In this document: positions 50,643 through 59,395 of the stretch, in pieces
Layout: every line of letters begins with the position of its first letter
How positions within the stretch are numbered: position 1 is the first letter of the stretch
From: Sphingobacteriales bacterium 46-32
GTDB taxonomy: Bacteria; Bacteroidota; Bacteroidia; Chitinophagales; Chitinophagaceae
DNA: 64,000 bases
Direction of reading: 5' to 3'
Assembly (NCBI GenBank): GCA_001898485.1
Contig: MKTY01000020.1
Location: 1,633,203 to 1,697,202 of the forward strand
The notes under the pieces: model-generated
Told to the model about the DNA's origin: nothing
Databases searched by the model: none
The model's input: the letters and a program-made list of their open reading frames with translations, nothing else
Program-made: the position numbers and the translations under genes

Positions 50643-51227
50643 TCACGAGTGATCCGGGAATTTGAATTTTTTGAAAATGGATTTAACTTCTTCGTTCACA
50701 TCCTTTGAGCGTACGCGGGGAGAAGAGATTTCGCCACTGGCCCAGCCCTGCCAGATCAGTTTATTATTGCGTGCATCGATCATGTTGATCGTGAGCTGGC
50801 CTTCGCGAAACGGAATGTTGTAACTACGATAGCCCATGAGCATCGAAGGGTTCCAGATACGATAGATGCGGCCATGACCGCCATACATGTATTGTGTGAA
50901 AGGATAGCTGTACACCGGATCAGATTCTCGTTTTACAGAGCGCTGAACTGCTATGGTGTAGTCGAGTAATACATCGGGGTTGCCATCGGCTTCTTTCCAG
51001 CCTTTTTTATTTAATTCGGCAGCTACTGCATTTTTAATATTGTTGTCGATGATGTCGTTGTTCCATTTATCCTTTTTTTCAATGGGTGTACCGCTCCAGG
51101 CAAATGTCTTATACTGGCTGAAGTCAACACCTTTCGCTGTTTCCGTATGGCTGGTGACACTGCAGCCGGCGAAAGTCAGCGCCGCCAGCGTTGCGAGTGC
51201 CAGGGAAATTCTGAATGTGTGTTTCAT
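50643..51227 (-). CDS. DUF4136 lipoprotein
   Basis: Lipoprotein of 194 residues, lipobox TFAGC with Cys at 21. The DUF4136 domain spans the rest: FSQYKTFAWSG, IKNAVAAELNKKGWKEADGNPDVLLDY (joined), GQLTINMIDARNNKLIWQGWASG and a C-terminal EEVKSIFKKFKFPD. The family is common in Bacteroidota and Proteobacteria envelopes and its role is unknown. It lies 50 bases upstream of the HtrA gene on the same strand, so co-transcription is possible. Confidence 0.92.
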   Translation of the reverse strand: MKHTFRISLALATLAALTFAGCSVTSHTETAKGVDFSQYKTFAWSGTPIEKKDKWNNDIIDNNIKNAVAAELNKKGWKEADGNPDVLLDYTIAVQRSVKRESDPVYSYPFTQYMYGGHGRIYRIWNPSMLMGYRSYNIPFREGQLTINMIDARNNKLIWQGWASGEISSPRVRSKDVNEEVKSIFKKFKFPDHS

Positions 51228-51418
51228 GACTTTCGGTTTTATGAAATGTTAGTAACTGTATTAAAGTTAGGCTGGCATAACGGCGGATTAATCCTGCAAT
51301 CGGCAGGCAGGCAAAACCTGTAGCTGAAAGAGAAGCCCGGAGGGATCATTACTTTGTTTATAATTTGTTAACTGCGCGGAGATTTGTAAGTTTATAGTGT
51401 TGGGTTAATCATTTTTTT

Positions 51419-52048
51419 ATGGAATACGAAATCTTATTGCGTTTCCTGCTCGCATCCTTGTGGGGCGGTATTGTAGGAATTGAAAGAGAATACCGGAGCA
51501 AATCGGCCGGCTTCCGTACCATGACCCTGATTTCCATCGGGGCCTGTTTTTTTACCGTAATGTCTTTGGGGATTGGCAACCCTTCCAGCCCCGACAGGAT
51601 TGCATCCAATATCGTGACGGGAATTGGTTTCCTCGGTGCGGGAGTTATTTTCAGAGGTGAGAACCAGGTAAACGGCATTACTACGGCTGCTACCATCTGG
51701 GCTGTTGCAGCTGTGGGCATGGGAATAGGCGCAGGATATTATATGCCTGCCGCATTTGCCTGCATTTTTATTCTGATCATCCTTGCTCTTTTACCCTATG
51801 TAGAAACCCGGATTGACCGGATAAATCAAACGAGGCGTTATATTATCACAGTCACTTTTTCCGAAGATATAGTTAATGTAATTGAACAACAGTTCCGTCA
51901 GGCACATTTGAAGTATAAAATCACCAGGCAGATAAAGGCTGATCAGAATATCACGCTTTACCTGAATGTGCATGGCTCAGCGAAAAATCATCATCAACAG
52001 ATCCAAGCCCTGCTTCAGGATCCGCGCATCAGCAGATTTGAGTGTTGA
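51419..52048 (+). CDS. MgtC/SapB-family membrane protein
   Basis: Membrane protein of 209 residues. Four helices in about 5-125 carry the MgtC signatures LLASLWGGIVGIEREYRSKSAGFRT (7-31, joined), MTLISIGACFFTVMSL, RIASNIVTGIGFLGAGVIFR and GITTAATIWAVAAVGMGIGAGYY (joined). The C-terminal 130-209 is a small ACT-like domain (RRYIITVTFSEDIVNVIEQQ). Members are linked to growth at low magnesium and to membrane potential. It stands alone, divergent from the DUF4136 gene. Confidence 0.93.
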   Translation: MEYEILLRFLLASLWGGIVGIEREYRSKSAGFRTMTLISIGACFFTVMSLGIGNPSSPDRIASNIVTGIGFLGAGVIFRGENQVNGITTAATIWAVAAVGMGIGAGYYMPAAFACIFILIILALLPYVETRIDRINQTRRYIITVTFSEDIVNVIEQQFRQAHLKYKITRQIKADQNITLYLNVHGSAKNHHQQIQALLQDPRISRFEC

Positions 52049-52132
52049 GGGTCAGACCTGGAGACTGACCTGCAGTTGAATATTTAATAAGCAAACCGGG
52101 TAAAGTGGGCAGGTGATTATATCCGAAGTAGT

Positions 52133-52804
52133 TTAGCCGAAATTGTTTTCGAGCAACTTTACGAGATCATCTATATTGCCGGCATAGTGATGCCCCCCTG
52201 TAAGCCTGTAGTTATAGTAGTGACCGATTTTAATATTACCGCCTGGAAAATCGGTTTCATTGCTGCCAAAAACAGTAACCAGCCGGTTTACTTTCAGTTT
52301 GTTTATTTCTGCAATTACATCACTGCTTCTTTTTCTGTTTCCTCCCAGCAAATCACTCCAGTGAATCTCAAAATCTGTAGAGCCGGATGGAGAGAGTAGT
52401 ATTACACTCTTCAATTTTCCGGAAAGGATGCTGTCGAGCCGGTTTACGATAAAAGGAGCTACATCGGCTCCAAAGGAGTAGCCAATCACTATTATCTGCT
52501 GGCTGACACGGCCTTTAAGTTTATTATTTAGATAACTGTTGATATCGGCGGCTGTTTGTCCAGGCGTTTTTTTATCCCAGAAATAGGAGCGTGAATTGAC
52601 TGCCGTAATAGTGTATCCTTTATTACTGATGCCTGCACACAGACTTTTGGAAAAATCGTTCAGTCCGCCATCGCCGCTAATGTACAATATAAGCGGTTTG
52701 TCAGTAGCGCCGGCCCACTCCTGTATCGGTAATTCGCCGGCCAGTAGTTGAAAAGGCAGGAGCATGAATGCCGATAGGATAATATGAAATGATGGCTGTT
52801 TCAT
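52133..52804 (-). CDS. virJ: VirJ/AcvB-family alpha/beta hydrolase
   Basis: Exported hydrolase of 223 residues, signal peptide to about LLAGE. It opens PLILYISGDGGLNDFSKSLC (about 37-56), typical of VirJ. The nucleophile elbow is VIGYSFGADVAPF (about 106-118), then Asp in FGSNETDFPGG and His in GGHHYAGN near the C-terminus. The Agrobacterium AcvB protein of this family cleaves lysyl-phosphatidylglycerol. Here the ATG overlaps the mprF stop by four bases, so the hydrolase is made together with the synthase of that lipid; lysyl-lipid hydrolysis is therefore the likely role. Confidence 0.88.
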   Translation of the reverse strand: MKQPSFHIILSAFMLLPFQLLAGELPIQEWAGATDKPLILYISGDGGLNDFSKSLCAGISNKGYTITAVNSRSYFWDKKTPGQTAADINSYLNNKLKGRVSQQIIVIGYSFGADVAPFIVNRLDSILSGKLKSVILLSPSGSTDFEIHWSDLLGGNRKRSSDVIAEINKLKVNRLVTVFGSNETDFPGGNIKIGHYYNYRLTGGHHYAGNIDDLVKLLENNFG

Positions 52805-55386
52805 GGTTTCATAACGGTGTTGAGGGCAAGAGGTAATTGTAGCAGATCGTAATCGTTGTCGTAAACCAGGTATTTGTTTTCCCAGAGGGTGGCATATTTT
52901 TCTTTAAACTCACGCAGGCCTTTATAATGCTGAAAGCGCCGGATTCTGGCAGTGGCCAGCCTGATCAGCTGCTCGGCCGTATTGTCTGGTTGGGTTATGC
53001 CGGTCATAGGGGCCATACCCAGATTTAAAAACTGCTTTTGATGTTCATTTGCATATTGAATGAGCCGCACAATCAGTGCATCCATAGCGGCACCAGGTGC
53101 ATCGGTTGTTTTACGGATGAGATCATAGGTACAATCGTCTTCTGCATAGTCGGGTATGATATTGAGAAAGGCTTCAATTTCACCTCTGTCATTACCGACT
53201 GCGATAATTGGTTGGTGTGAAAGTTCTTTTTCATCAAACATACCCTGTGAAAAAACGGTTTCTTCTTTTTCGAATTCATGCAGCCAGTTATCGGATACCC
53301 TTTTCAACTCATCCATTAGTTCCGGACTGTGCGGAGGTTCATACACAAGAGTTTTATATCCTTTTCTCTCCAGGCTGTTGAGACCGTTGCGCAGCGATTT
53401 TTTGTCTTTACCTTCCAGACTAAATTTTTTTACATCGAGAATTGCTTCCTGTCCGATCATGAGTTTGCTTTTGCGAAGCTGCGCAAACCAGGGCATACTG
53501 TTTTCGTCTACCCGGTAATAGGCGGGTTTAAGCCCCATTTTACGGCAATGCTGATCAAATTCCCGCAGTACATCTACTTTATGTTCGGGCGAGCACACTG
53601 GTTCTTCCAGCACGATGGCAAATCCGCCGGCGATACGGTAGGCAATAAAAGCATCGTGCAGATCAGACAGGAAGAACAGTTTGTCTTTATACAGTTTAAA
53701 ATAATCTACAGAAGAGTTGCCATACTGCTCCAGTATGAACCGGGCTTTTTCGCGGTGATTTTCATCGGCGTCATGAAGGAAGCGTTTGGGACGTACCAGG
53801 CTGTATAATAATAAACCCCAGGTCAGGAATCCGATTATGCGTATCAGCCATATAAACTCATGTCCAAACCGGGTGATGGGGTGCAGTGAGCTGTCTTCGA
53901 TCAGCAGAAAACTTTTGAAGGTATGAAGCAGTGATTGCTGCCACGTAAAATCAATGCCAAAGTGTTTTTTATCTATAAAATAGAAGCTGATAAAGCCGAA
54001 TAATAGAACTGCTGCAAGCGCAGTAAGACAGGTGGCAAGCCCGGTACGAATCCACTTTATGCTGCTTCGGATACGGTATTGCTGAGCGGTTGTGAGCAGC
54101 ATAATCAGTGAAATGACGGCTATAGCCGCTTCTTCATAATCAAGCGCCTTACTCAGGTGACCCACAAGTGATACTACACTAAGTATGATAGCAATGATCC
54201 AGGCGCTGCGTAATCCTTTTATCAAAAAAGCCGATGTAATCAGCAAGCCGAGTCCTACAAACAAGATCAGCAGATTCGACGCATGAATAGCGCTAAGCGG
54301 CAGATACTCTTTCAGGATCGTAATTCGATGGTGAATTGGAGGTGTTACAACCGAAATAATGTTTATAATTCCTAAAGTAAGTGTTAGCAGGGCAGGAGCG
54401 AGCCTGAAAAATAACTTCCGGCCTTTCCAGGCAAAGGCGAGAAAGCCCAGAAGCAGTGGTATCCAGAACTCAAATACTCTATATAAAACAGTGATCGATA
54501 ATGCCTGGAAACTATTATAACCAAATTGCTCCAGTACATACACCATTGATAGTTCGACTGCACCCAGTCCACGCAGAAAAGGAGATACAATCATTAGCAG
54601 TACTACAATGATATAAGCCGCTGCTGCGGCACCAAAAGAGGGTGTGGCACCGAGTGCCAGCATGGCAATATAGATATGCAGCATGCCACAGAGTTCTACT
54701 CCCAGCGAGTAAAGTATTACGGATATAAAATGACGGGTGTGCACATTGGCCGCGAACAATTCATCGATTGAAGGAAGCAAGGATGGAAATTTCTTTCCGA
54801 TCCATACATACAGACTCTTTTTCTGCTGAACGGATCTGACTGGCAGGAAAAGGGAAGCCATTACAGCTACGAGTATCAGTAATCCTGTCCAGGCATTACG
54901 AAACTGACCATGACTGATCACGGTATAGACGACAACGGGGAGGCCGGCAAGAAAAACGGTGAGCAGGCCGGCAAATCCATACAGGGCACTGGCCTGGTGC
55001 ACCTGTGACTGATTGAAGCGCTGGCGCCTGATCTGTGATGGTGAATAGGCCAGTGAACTTACGCCACCTGCCGGCAGAAACACACTGATAAAGTTTCGTT
55101 TCAGGAAAAGGGCTGTAGCGTCTTTCCATTTTAAACGCAGACCGATCGCGTCGAATGCCTTTTTGTACATGGCGGCCTGGAAAAAAATATACAGACCTAT
55201 AATAGCGAAGCCGGTAATAAGCCATAAACTGTTGGCCTGACTGAGTTGAGGTCCAATGGTCTGCAGTTCTTTCCGTTCGCTCCTAAAGAACACTACCGCC
55301 AGCAGCAACATGAGCAAAGCAAGGATTTCCCGCCAGTAAGTACCGGCGGAAAATCGTTTGACTTTCTTTTTAGACAAGGGTTGCAT
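52801..55386 (-). CDS. mprF: Bifunctional lysylphosphatidylglycerol synthase/flippase
   Basis: Membrane protein of 861 residues. The N-terminal about 530 residues hold 13-14 membrane helices (flippase part; LFLKRNFISVFLPAGGVSSLAYSPSQ near 90-115, given as joined pieces). The C-terminal about 300 residues are the cytoplasmic GNAT-like transferase that moves lysine from Lys-tRNA to phosphatidylglycerol (SVDYFKLYKDKLFFLSD, RKSKLMIGQEAILDVKKFSL, RNGLNSLERKGY, FLNLGMAPMTG). Full length for the family. Aminoacyl-lipid reduces negative surface charge and raises resistance to cationic peptides. It overlaps virJ downstream. Confidence 0.94.
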   Translation of the reverse strand: MQPLSKKKVKRFSAGTYWREILALLMLLLAVVFFRSERKELQTIGPQLSQANSLWLITGFAIIGLYIFFQAAMYKKAFDAIGLRLKWKDATALFLKRNFISVFLPAGGVSSLAYSPSQIRRQRFNQSQVHQASALYGFAGLLTVFLAGLPVVVYTVISHGQFRNAWTGLLILVAVMASLFLPVRSVQQKKSLYVWIGKKFPSLLPSIDELFAANVHTRHFISVILYSLGVELCGMLHIYIAMLALGATPSFGAAAAAYIIVVLLMIVSPFLRGLGAVELSMVYVLEQFGYNSFQALSITVLYRVFEFWIPLLLGFLAFAWKGRKLFFRLAPALLTLTLGIINIISVVTPPIHHRITILKEYLPLSAIHASNLLILFVGLGLLITSAFLIKGLRSAWIIAIILSVVSLVGHLSKALDYEEAAIAVISLIMLLTTAQQYRIRSSIKWIRTGLATCLTALAAVLLFGFISFYFIDKKHFGIDFTWQQSLLHTFKSFLLIEDSSLHPITRFGHEFIWLIRIIGFLTWGLLLYSLVRPKRFLHDADENHREKARFILEQYGNSSVDYFKLYKDKLFFLSDLHDAFIAYRIAGGFAIVLEEPVCSPEHKVDVLREFDQHCRKMGLKPAYYRVDENSMPWFAQLRKSKLMIGQEAILDVKKFSLEGKDKKSLRNGLNSLERKGYKTLVYEPPHSPELMDELKRVSDNWLHEFEKEETVFSQGMFDEKELSHQPIIAVGNDRGEIEAFLNIIPDYAEDDCTYDLIRKTTDAPGAAMDALIVRLIQYANEHQKQFLNLGMAPMTGITQPDNTAEQLIRLATARIRRFQHYKGLREFKEKYATLWENKYLVYDNDYDLLQLPLALNTVMKP

Positions 55387-55440
55387 GTGGCATTATTTCA
55401 CATGTGGGAAAGCGACTCGGACACTTTATAAAAGTTACGC

Positions 55441-55803
55441 TTATTTTCCGGCACCGGCTTTTTTGCCAGCGGCTTTATTTTCTTTGAATCGCTTATCGGC
55501 GGTGCCATCTTTCTTTACATGTACCATTTGTTTGTTTTCTTTATACCGCTTATCGGGTGTGCCATCTTTTTTAAGCGGACCTGAAGTTTTGGCCTGCGTA
55601 GCAGCCGTTTCTGTTTTCTTTTCAGTTTGTTTTACACTGGCAGCTGCATGCTGTGTTTTTTGTTTAGCGGCATCTGTGACAGCAACTGCATGTTTAGTGG
55701 CCACTTGTTTTTTTGACGGAGTTGTGGCGGGAGTTTGTGTTTGTGCAGAAGCTGCCAGGCTTATGCCGAGCAACATGGAGCAGGCGATAAGAATCTTTTT
55801 CAT
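55441..55803 (-). CDS. Small secreted lysine-rich repeat protein
   Basis: Exported protein of 120 residues with a signal peptide (IACSMLLGISLAASAQ). The mature part is about a quarter Lys and Thr/Ala-rich, strongly basic and likely disordered. Two copies of KKDGTxDKRxKENK are visible near 79-92 and 98-111. Proteins of this kind are seen in Chitinophagaceae; no function is known to me. It is just upstream of mprF on the same strand with a 54-base gap. Confidence 0.7.
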   Translation of the reverse strand: MKKILIACSMLLGISLAASAQTQTPATTPSKKQVATKHAVAVTDAAKQKTQHAAASVKQTEKKTETAATQAKTSGPLKKDGTPDKRYKENKQMVHVKKDGTADKRFKENKAAGKKAGAGK

Positions 55804-56169
55804 AATTTTTTATTTAATAAAATAAATGGGCAACACATTCTGGAGGTTAGGACGCCCAAAGTAAGAGCATACCCGTGCCGGAGATAGTTGCTCACTAAAA
55901 CTAAGCTGGCAACCGGCTGCCGGGAGGGTCAATAAGCCCATTACGGTAAAAGTATCGGTCAAAAAGGGAAAACCTTCGCCGGAGGGTTTCGTGATTATCA
56001 GATGATCCTGAAAGGTGACCGTTATACCGGGATTAGTCAGAATTATACCAGGGCAGCCGACCTGAATAGGGGAAATTTGCCATCGCTCATTCGTGGAGGA
56101 TGGCACAATTTTACTGTCACGGTTATATATAAACAGACCAATCATTATTAATAAATAAAAACAGTCAGC
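55804..56169. other. Gap without supported gene
   Basis: A 111-codon minus-strand frame (55810-56145) fills this gap but lacks any family signature and overlaps the upstream regions of both neighbours; I do not call it. No TAnnTTTG element or operator was found ahead of the aldo/keto reductase. Confidence 0.4.
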
Positions 56170-57225
56170 ATGGAATACAGATTTTTAGGGGGATCCGGCT
56201 TACAGGTGCCGGTACTTAGTTTTGGGACAGCAACTTTTGGAGGCGGCAACGAATTTTTTAAAGCCTGGGGCAGCACACAGGCGGAAGAGGCCCGGCGCCT
56301 GGTAAACATTTGCCTGGATGCAGGTGTAAACCTGTTTGATACTGCAGATATTTATTCGGATGGCATGGCTGAAGAGATTCTGGGTGAGGCCATCCGTGGT
56401 ATATCACGCGATAAATTATTGCTTTCTACCAAGAGTACGTTTACGTTTGGCCAGGGACCCAACAATCAGGGCTCTTCACGCTTTCATATCCTGCGGCAGA
56501 TTGAAGGCAGCCTGAAACGGCTGGGAACGGATTATATAGATATCTATCACATGCATGGTTTTGATGGTAACACACCGGTTGAGGAAACGCTACGTACACT
56601 GGATGACCTGGTACAAAGCGGAAAAGTGCGTTATATAGCAGCTTCCAATTTTTCGGGATGGCATCTTATGAAGTCGTTGGGGATATCGGATAAATATGGC
56701 TGGAACCGCTATGTGGCTCACCAGGTGTATTACTCGCTGGCTAACCGCGAGTATGAATGGGAGTTGATGCCGCTGGGGCAAGATCAGCAGGTAGGTGCTA
56801 TTGTGTGGTCGCCGCTGGCGGCAGGCCGTCTGGGTGGCCGGTATGGTCGTAATAAACCTCTGCCGCAGGATGGGCGGGTGGCACAGGGTGGCAGCCCTAT
56901 GCCTGATATGGTGGTGAACGAAGACCTGCTTTATACTATTATTGATGCATTGAATGAAGTGGCGGCAGAAACAGGAAAAACGGTAGCCCAGGTTGCGCTC
57001 AACTGGCTGCTGCAACGACCTACTGTTTCGAGCGTTATTATAGGGGCACGTAATGAGGAACAGTTAAAACAAAATCTGGCTGCTGCAGGCTGGAATCTCA
57101 GCCGGGCTCAGGTACAAAAGCTCGATACTGCCAGTGACAGTCCTTCGATTTACCCTTACTGGCATCAGTGGAAGAATAAAACCCTTAATCCGACACCTGA
57201 TTTTTATTCGGGTTTGACGGTGTAG
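56170..57225 (+). CDS. Aldo/keto reductase
   Basis: NADPH-dependent TIM-barrel reductase of 351 residues. Catalytic tetrad residues are visible: D57 and Y62 in FDTADIYSDG, K88 in LLSTKSTF and the His in IDIYHMHGFD (about 121-130). Cofactor segments VIWSPLAAGRLGGRY and VSSVIIGARNEEQL follow. It is closest to the YajO/AKR-A type with long loops. It precedes the fucose operon but is separated by a strong terminator, so it is probably a separate unit; it could still act on aldoses. Confidence 0.92.
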   Translation: MEYRFLGGSGLQVPVLSFGTATFGGGNEFFKAWGSTQAEEARRLVNICLDAGVNLFDTADIYSDGMAEEILGEAIRGISRDKLLLSTKSTFTFGQGPNNQGSSRFHILRQIEGSLKRLGTDYIDIYHMHGFDGNTPVEETLRTLDDLVQSGKVRYIAASNFSGWHLMKSLGISDKYGWNRYVAHQVYYSLANREYEWELMPLGQDQQVGAIVWSPLAAGRLGGRYGRNKPLPQDGRVAQGGSPMPDMVVNEDLLYTIIDALNEVAAETGKTVAQVALNWLLQRPTVSSVIIGARNEEQLKQNLAAAGWNLSRAQVQKLDTASDSPSIYPYWHQWKNKTLNPTPDFYSGLTV

Positions 57226-57245
57226 AAGAATTATGGAATTTATTG

Positions 57246-57274
57246 AAGCACGGCGCCTGGTGCCGTGCTTTTTT
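57246..57274 (+). terminator. Terminator after the aldo/keto reductase
   Basis: Perfect 9-base stem AAGCACGGC / GCCGTGCTT with a seven-base loop and a T-run. Confidence 0.88.
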
Positions 57275-57277
57275 CTG

Positions 57278-57287
57278 CAATCGTTTG
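57278..57287. promoter_or_regulatory. LacI-like operator upstream of the fucose catabolic operon
   Basis: CAATCGTTTG lies 75 bases ahead of the mutarotase ATG. The surrounding 20 bases (57270-57289) are identical to 4131-4150 in front of the first fucosidase gene. Confidence 0.65.
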
Positions 57288-57361
57288 TCCATAATTACCT
57301 GCTTTTTCCCTGATCTTGTTTGTCGTGTTGCTCCTAATTGTATAATCAGTACCTTGCTATT

Positions 57362-57715
57362 ATGACACGATTTTGTCTTGCCCTTGATCTGAAAGATGAT
57401 GCCCGGCTGATTGCAGAATATGAAGCATACCACCGCCAGATTTGGCCGGTCATTCTGCAAAGCATCCGGGAGGCGGGTATTGAGCAATTGCAGATATTCC
57501 GTGCCGGCAATCGCCTTTTTATGATCATGGAAGTAAATGATACATTCAGTTTCGAAAAAAAAGCAGCTGCTGATGCGGCCAGTACCGAAGTACAGGACTG
57601 GGAGAAACTTATGTGGAATTATCAGCAGGCAATTCCGGCAGCGCGACCCGGCGAGAAATGGGTATTAATGGATAAAATATTTGATCTGCGGGAAACTGCC
57701 GATCAGCAAAAGTAA
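57362..57715 (+). CDS. L-rhamnose/L-fucose mutarotase family protein
   Basis: Small ferredoxin-like protein of 117 residues in the L-rhamnose mutarotase family (COG3254). FCLALDLKDDARLIAEYEAYH (joined), WPVILQSIREAGIEQLQIF, RLFMIMEVND and a Trp-rich end around DWEKLMWNYQQ, PGEKWVLMDKIFDL are characteristic. It interconverts sugar anomers; the operon context points to L-fucose. I chose the ATG at 57362; the frame extends to a TTG at 57338 but that lacks family support. First gene of the five-gene fucose operon. Confidence 0.88.
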   Translation: MTRFCLALDLKDDARLIAEYEAYHRQIWPVILQSIREAGIEQLQIFRAGNRLFMIMEVNDTFSFEKKAAADAASTEVQDWEKLMWNYQQAIPAARPGEKWVLMDKIFDLRETADQQK

Positions 57716-57742
57716 TTTGCCAATTATCAACTCTTGAAAGCG

Positions 57743-58510
57743 ATGGATATGTTTAAAATGACAGGAAAAAAAGCAATTGTAACCGGTGCCGGAAGCGGCA
57801 TAGGCCGGGCCATTGCAAAACTTTTTGCAGCACAGGGCGCTTTTGTGTATGTGGCCGACATTAGCAGTCAACAGGCTGATGCAGTAGTGGCATCTATTAA
57901 AGAAGAAGGCGGACAGGCAGCATCAATGCTTTGCGATGTAGCGAATCAATCGGCCGTGAAGGAGGCTTTTGCGGTGGCCACACAGATTGATATACTTGTA
58001 AACAGTGCCGGTATTTCTCATATTGGCCGGGCCGACAATACTACCGAGGAGGATTTTGACCGTATTTACCAGGTAAATGTGAAAGGAGTGTATAACTGTA
58101 TTCAGGCGGCATTGCCCGCTATGATAAAATCCGGTGGCTCCATCATTAACCTGGCTTCAGTGGCTGGTAATGTAGGATTACCCGACCGTTTTGCTTACAG
58201 TATGAGTAAAGGTGCTGTGATAGGTATGACGCTATCTGTAGCAAAAGATTATCTCGCCGCCAATATACGCTGCAATTGCATTTCTCCCGGGCGGGTACAT
58301 ACACCTTTTGTAGATAATTTTCTGGCAAAGAATTATCCCGGCAAAGAGCAGGAAATGTTTGAGAAACTGGCCAAAACCCAGCCCATTGGCCGTATGGGTA
58401 AACCGGAAGAGATTGCGGCACTGGCACTTTACCTGGCCAGCGATGAAGCATCTTTTATTACGGGATGCGACTATCCGATTGACGGCGGATTTATTAAACT
58501 GAATAACTAA
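57743..58510 (+). CDS. SDR dehydrogenase, probable 2-keto-3-deoxy-L-fuconate dehydrogenase
   Basis: Classical short-chain dehydrogenase of 255 residues. Cofactor motif TGAGSGIGRAIA (about 14-25), NSAG (about 87-90), and catalytic YSMSK (Tyr and Lys intact, about 152-156) are present, plus a C-terminal DYPIDGGF. In non-phosphorylating fucose breakdown this type oxidises 2-keto-3-deoxy-L-fuconate to the 2,4-diketo acid, the substrate of the hydrolase encoded 20 bases downstream. The start is the ATG at 57743, not the upstream TTG. Pathway step inferred from gene order. Confidence 0.88.
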   Translation: MDMFKMTGKKAIVTGAGSGIGRAIAKLFAAQGAFVYVADISSQQADAVVASIKEEGGQAASMLCDVANQSAVKEAFAVATQIDILVNSAGISHIGRADNTTEEDFDRIYQVNVKGVYNCIQAALPAMIKSGGSIINLASVAGNVGLPDRFAYSMSKGAVIGMTLSVAKDYLAANIRCNCISPGRVHTPFVDNFLAKNYPGKEQEMFEKLAKTQPIGRMGKPEEIAALALYLASDEASFITGCDYPIDGGFIKLNN

Positions 58511-58530
58511 CCCCTATTTATATAACGAAT

Positions 58531-59388
58531 ATGAAACTGATCAGATTTGGCGCTGCCGGAGAGGAAAAGCCAGGCATTATTGTTAATGAAATCCGTTACG
58601 ATGTATCATCACTGATTACAGATTATGATGAACAGTTTTTTGCCAGCGGTGGCCTGACCCGGCTGCAGGAGCTTGTTGGCAACGCCGCCGGCAGCTTACC
58701 GGTAGTGGATGCTGCGGAGCGGCTGGGTTGCCCGGTGAGCCGGCCTTCGAAGATCATTTGCATTGGCCTTAACTATGCCGATCATGCGGCTGAAAGCAAT
58801 ATGGATCTTCCCAAAGAACCGGTTGTTTTTTTCAAAGCCACTACTGCTATTACCGGCCCAAACGATGATCTCATCATTCCGCGCAATAGCATTAAAACAG
58901 ACTGGGAAGTAGAACTGGCGGTTGTAATAGGAAAACGGGCCTCCTATATCGAAGAAGCAGATGCATTGAATTATATAGCTGGGTACACTCTGCACAATGA
59001 CTATAGTGAAAGGGCTTTTCAACTGGAACGCGGTGGTCAGTGGGTAAAAGGAAAAAGCTGCGACAGCTTTGCACCTATTGGTCCATGGCTGGCCACACCT
59101 GATGAAATGGGGGATATCAATAACCTGCGCCTGTGGCTAAGTGTGAATGGGAAAATGTACCAGGATGGAAATACCCATAATCTTGTTTTCAAAATTCCTT
59201 TCCTGGTATCGTACCTGAGCCAGTTTATGACACTGCTACCCGGCGATATTATTTCTACCGGTACGCCGGCCGGTGTGGGACTGGGCCAAAAACCAGAACC
59301 GATTTATATCAAACCGGGCGATGTGATCGAACTGGGTATTGATGGTTTGGGTAGCAGCCGCCAGCAGGCAAAGGCATTTACCAAATGA
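58531..59388 (+). CDS. Fumarylacetoacetate-hydrolase-family enzyme, probable 2,4-diketo-3-deoxy-L-fuconate hydrolase
   Basis: FAH-family enzyme of 285 residues. Typical segments are KIICIGLNYADHAAE (about 74-88), PVVFFKATTAITGPND, WEVELAVVIGKRA (metal-binding acidic residues), HNDYSERAFQLERGGQWVKGK (joined) and STGTPAGVGLG near the C-terminus. It would split 2,4-diketo-3-deoxy-L-fuconate into pyruvate and L-lactate, the last step of the pathway. It follows its proposed supplier dehydrogenase by 20 bases. Confidence 0.9.
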   Translation: MKLIRFGAAGEEKPGIIVNEIRYDVSSLITDYDEQFFASGGLTRLQELVGNAAGSLPVVDAAERLGCPVSRPSKIICIGLNYADHAAESNMDLPKEPVVFFKATTAITGPNDDLIIPRNSIKTDWEVELAVVIGKRASYIEEADALNYIAGYTLHNDYSERAFQLERGGQWVKGKSCDSFAPIGPWLATPDEMGDINNLRLWLSVNGKMYQDGNTHNLVFKIPFLVSYLSQFMTLLPGDIISTGTPAGVGLGQKPEPIYIKPGDVIELGIDGLGSSRQQAKAFTK

Positions 59389-59395
59389 TATAGTT

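Noticed and set aside
55810-56145. 111-codon minus-strand gene
   Set aside because: No recognisable motif; it fills the upstream regions of both neighbouring genes and looks like a chance open frame.
59339-59395. Upstream extension of the lactonase frame into the preceding gene
   Set aside because: The family start MIIDAHVHFW is at 59396; the extension is out-of-frame reading of the hydrolase gene.
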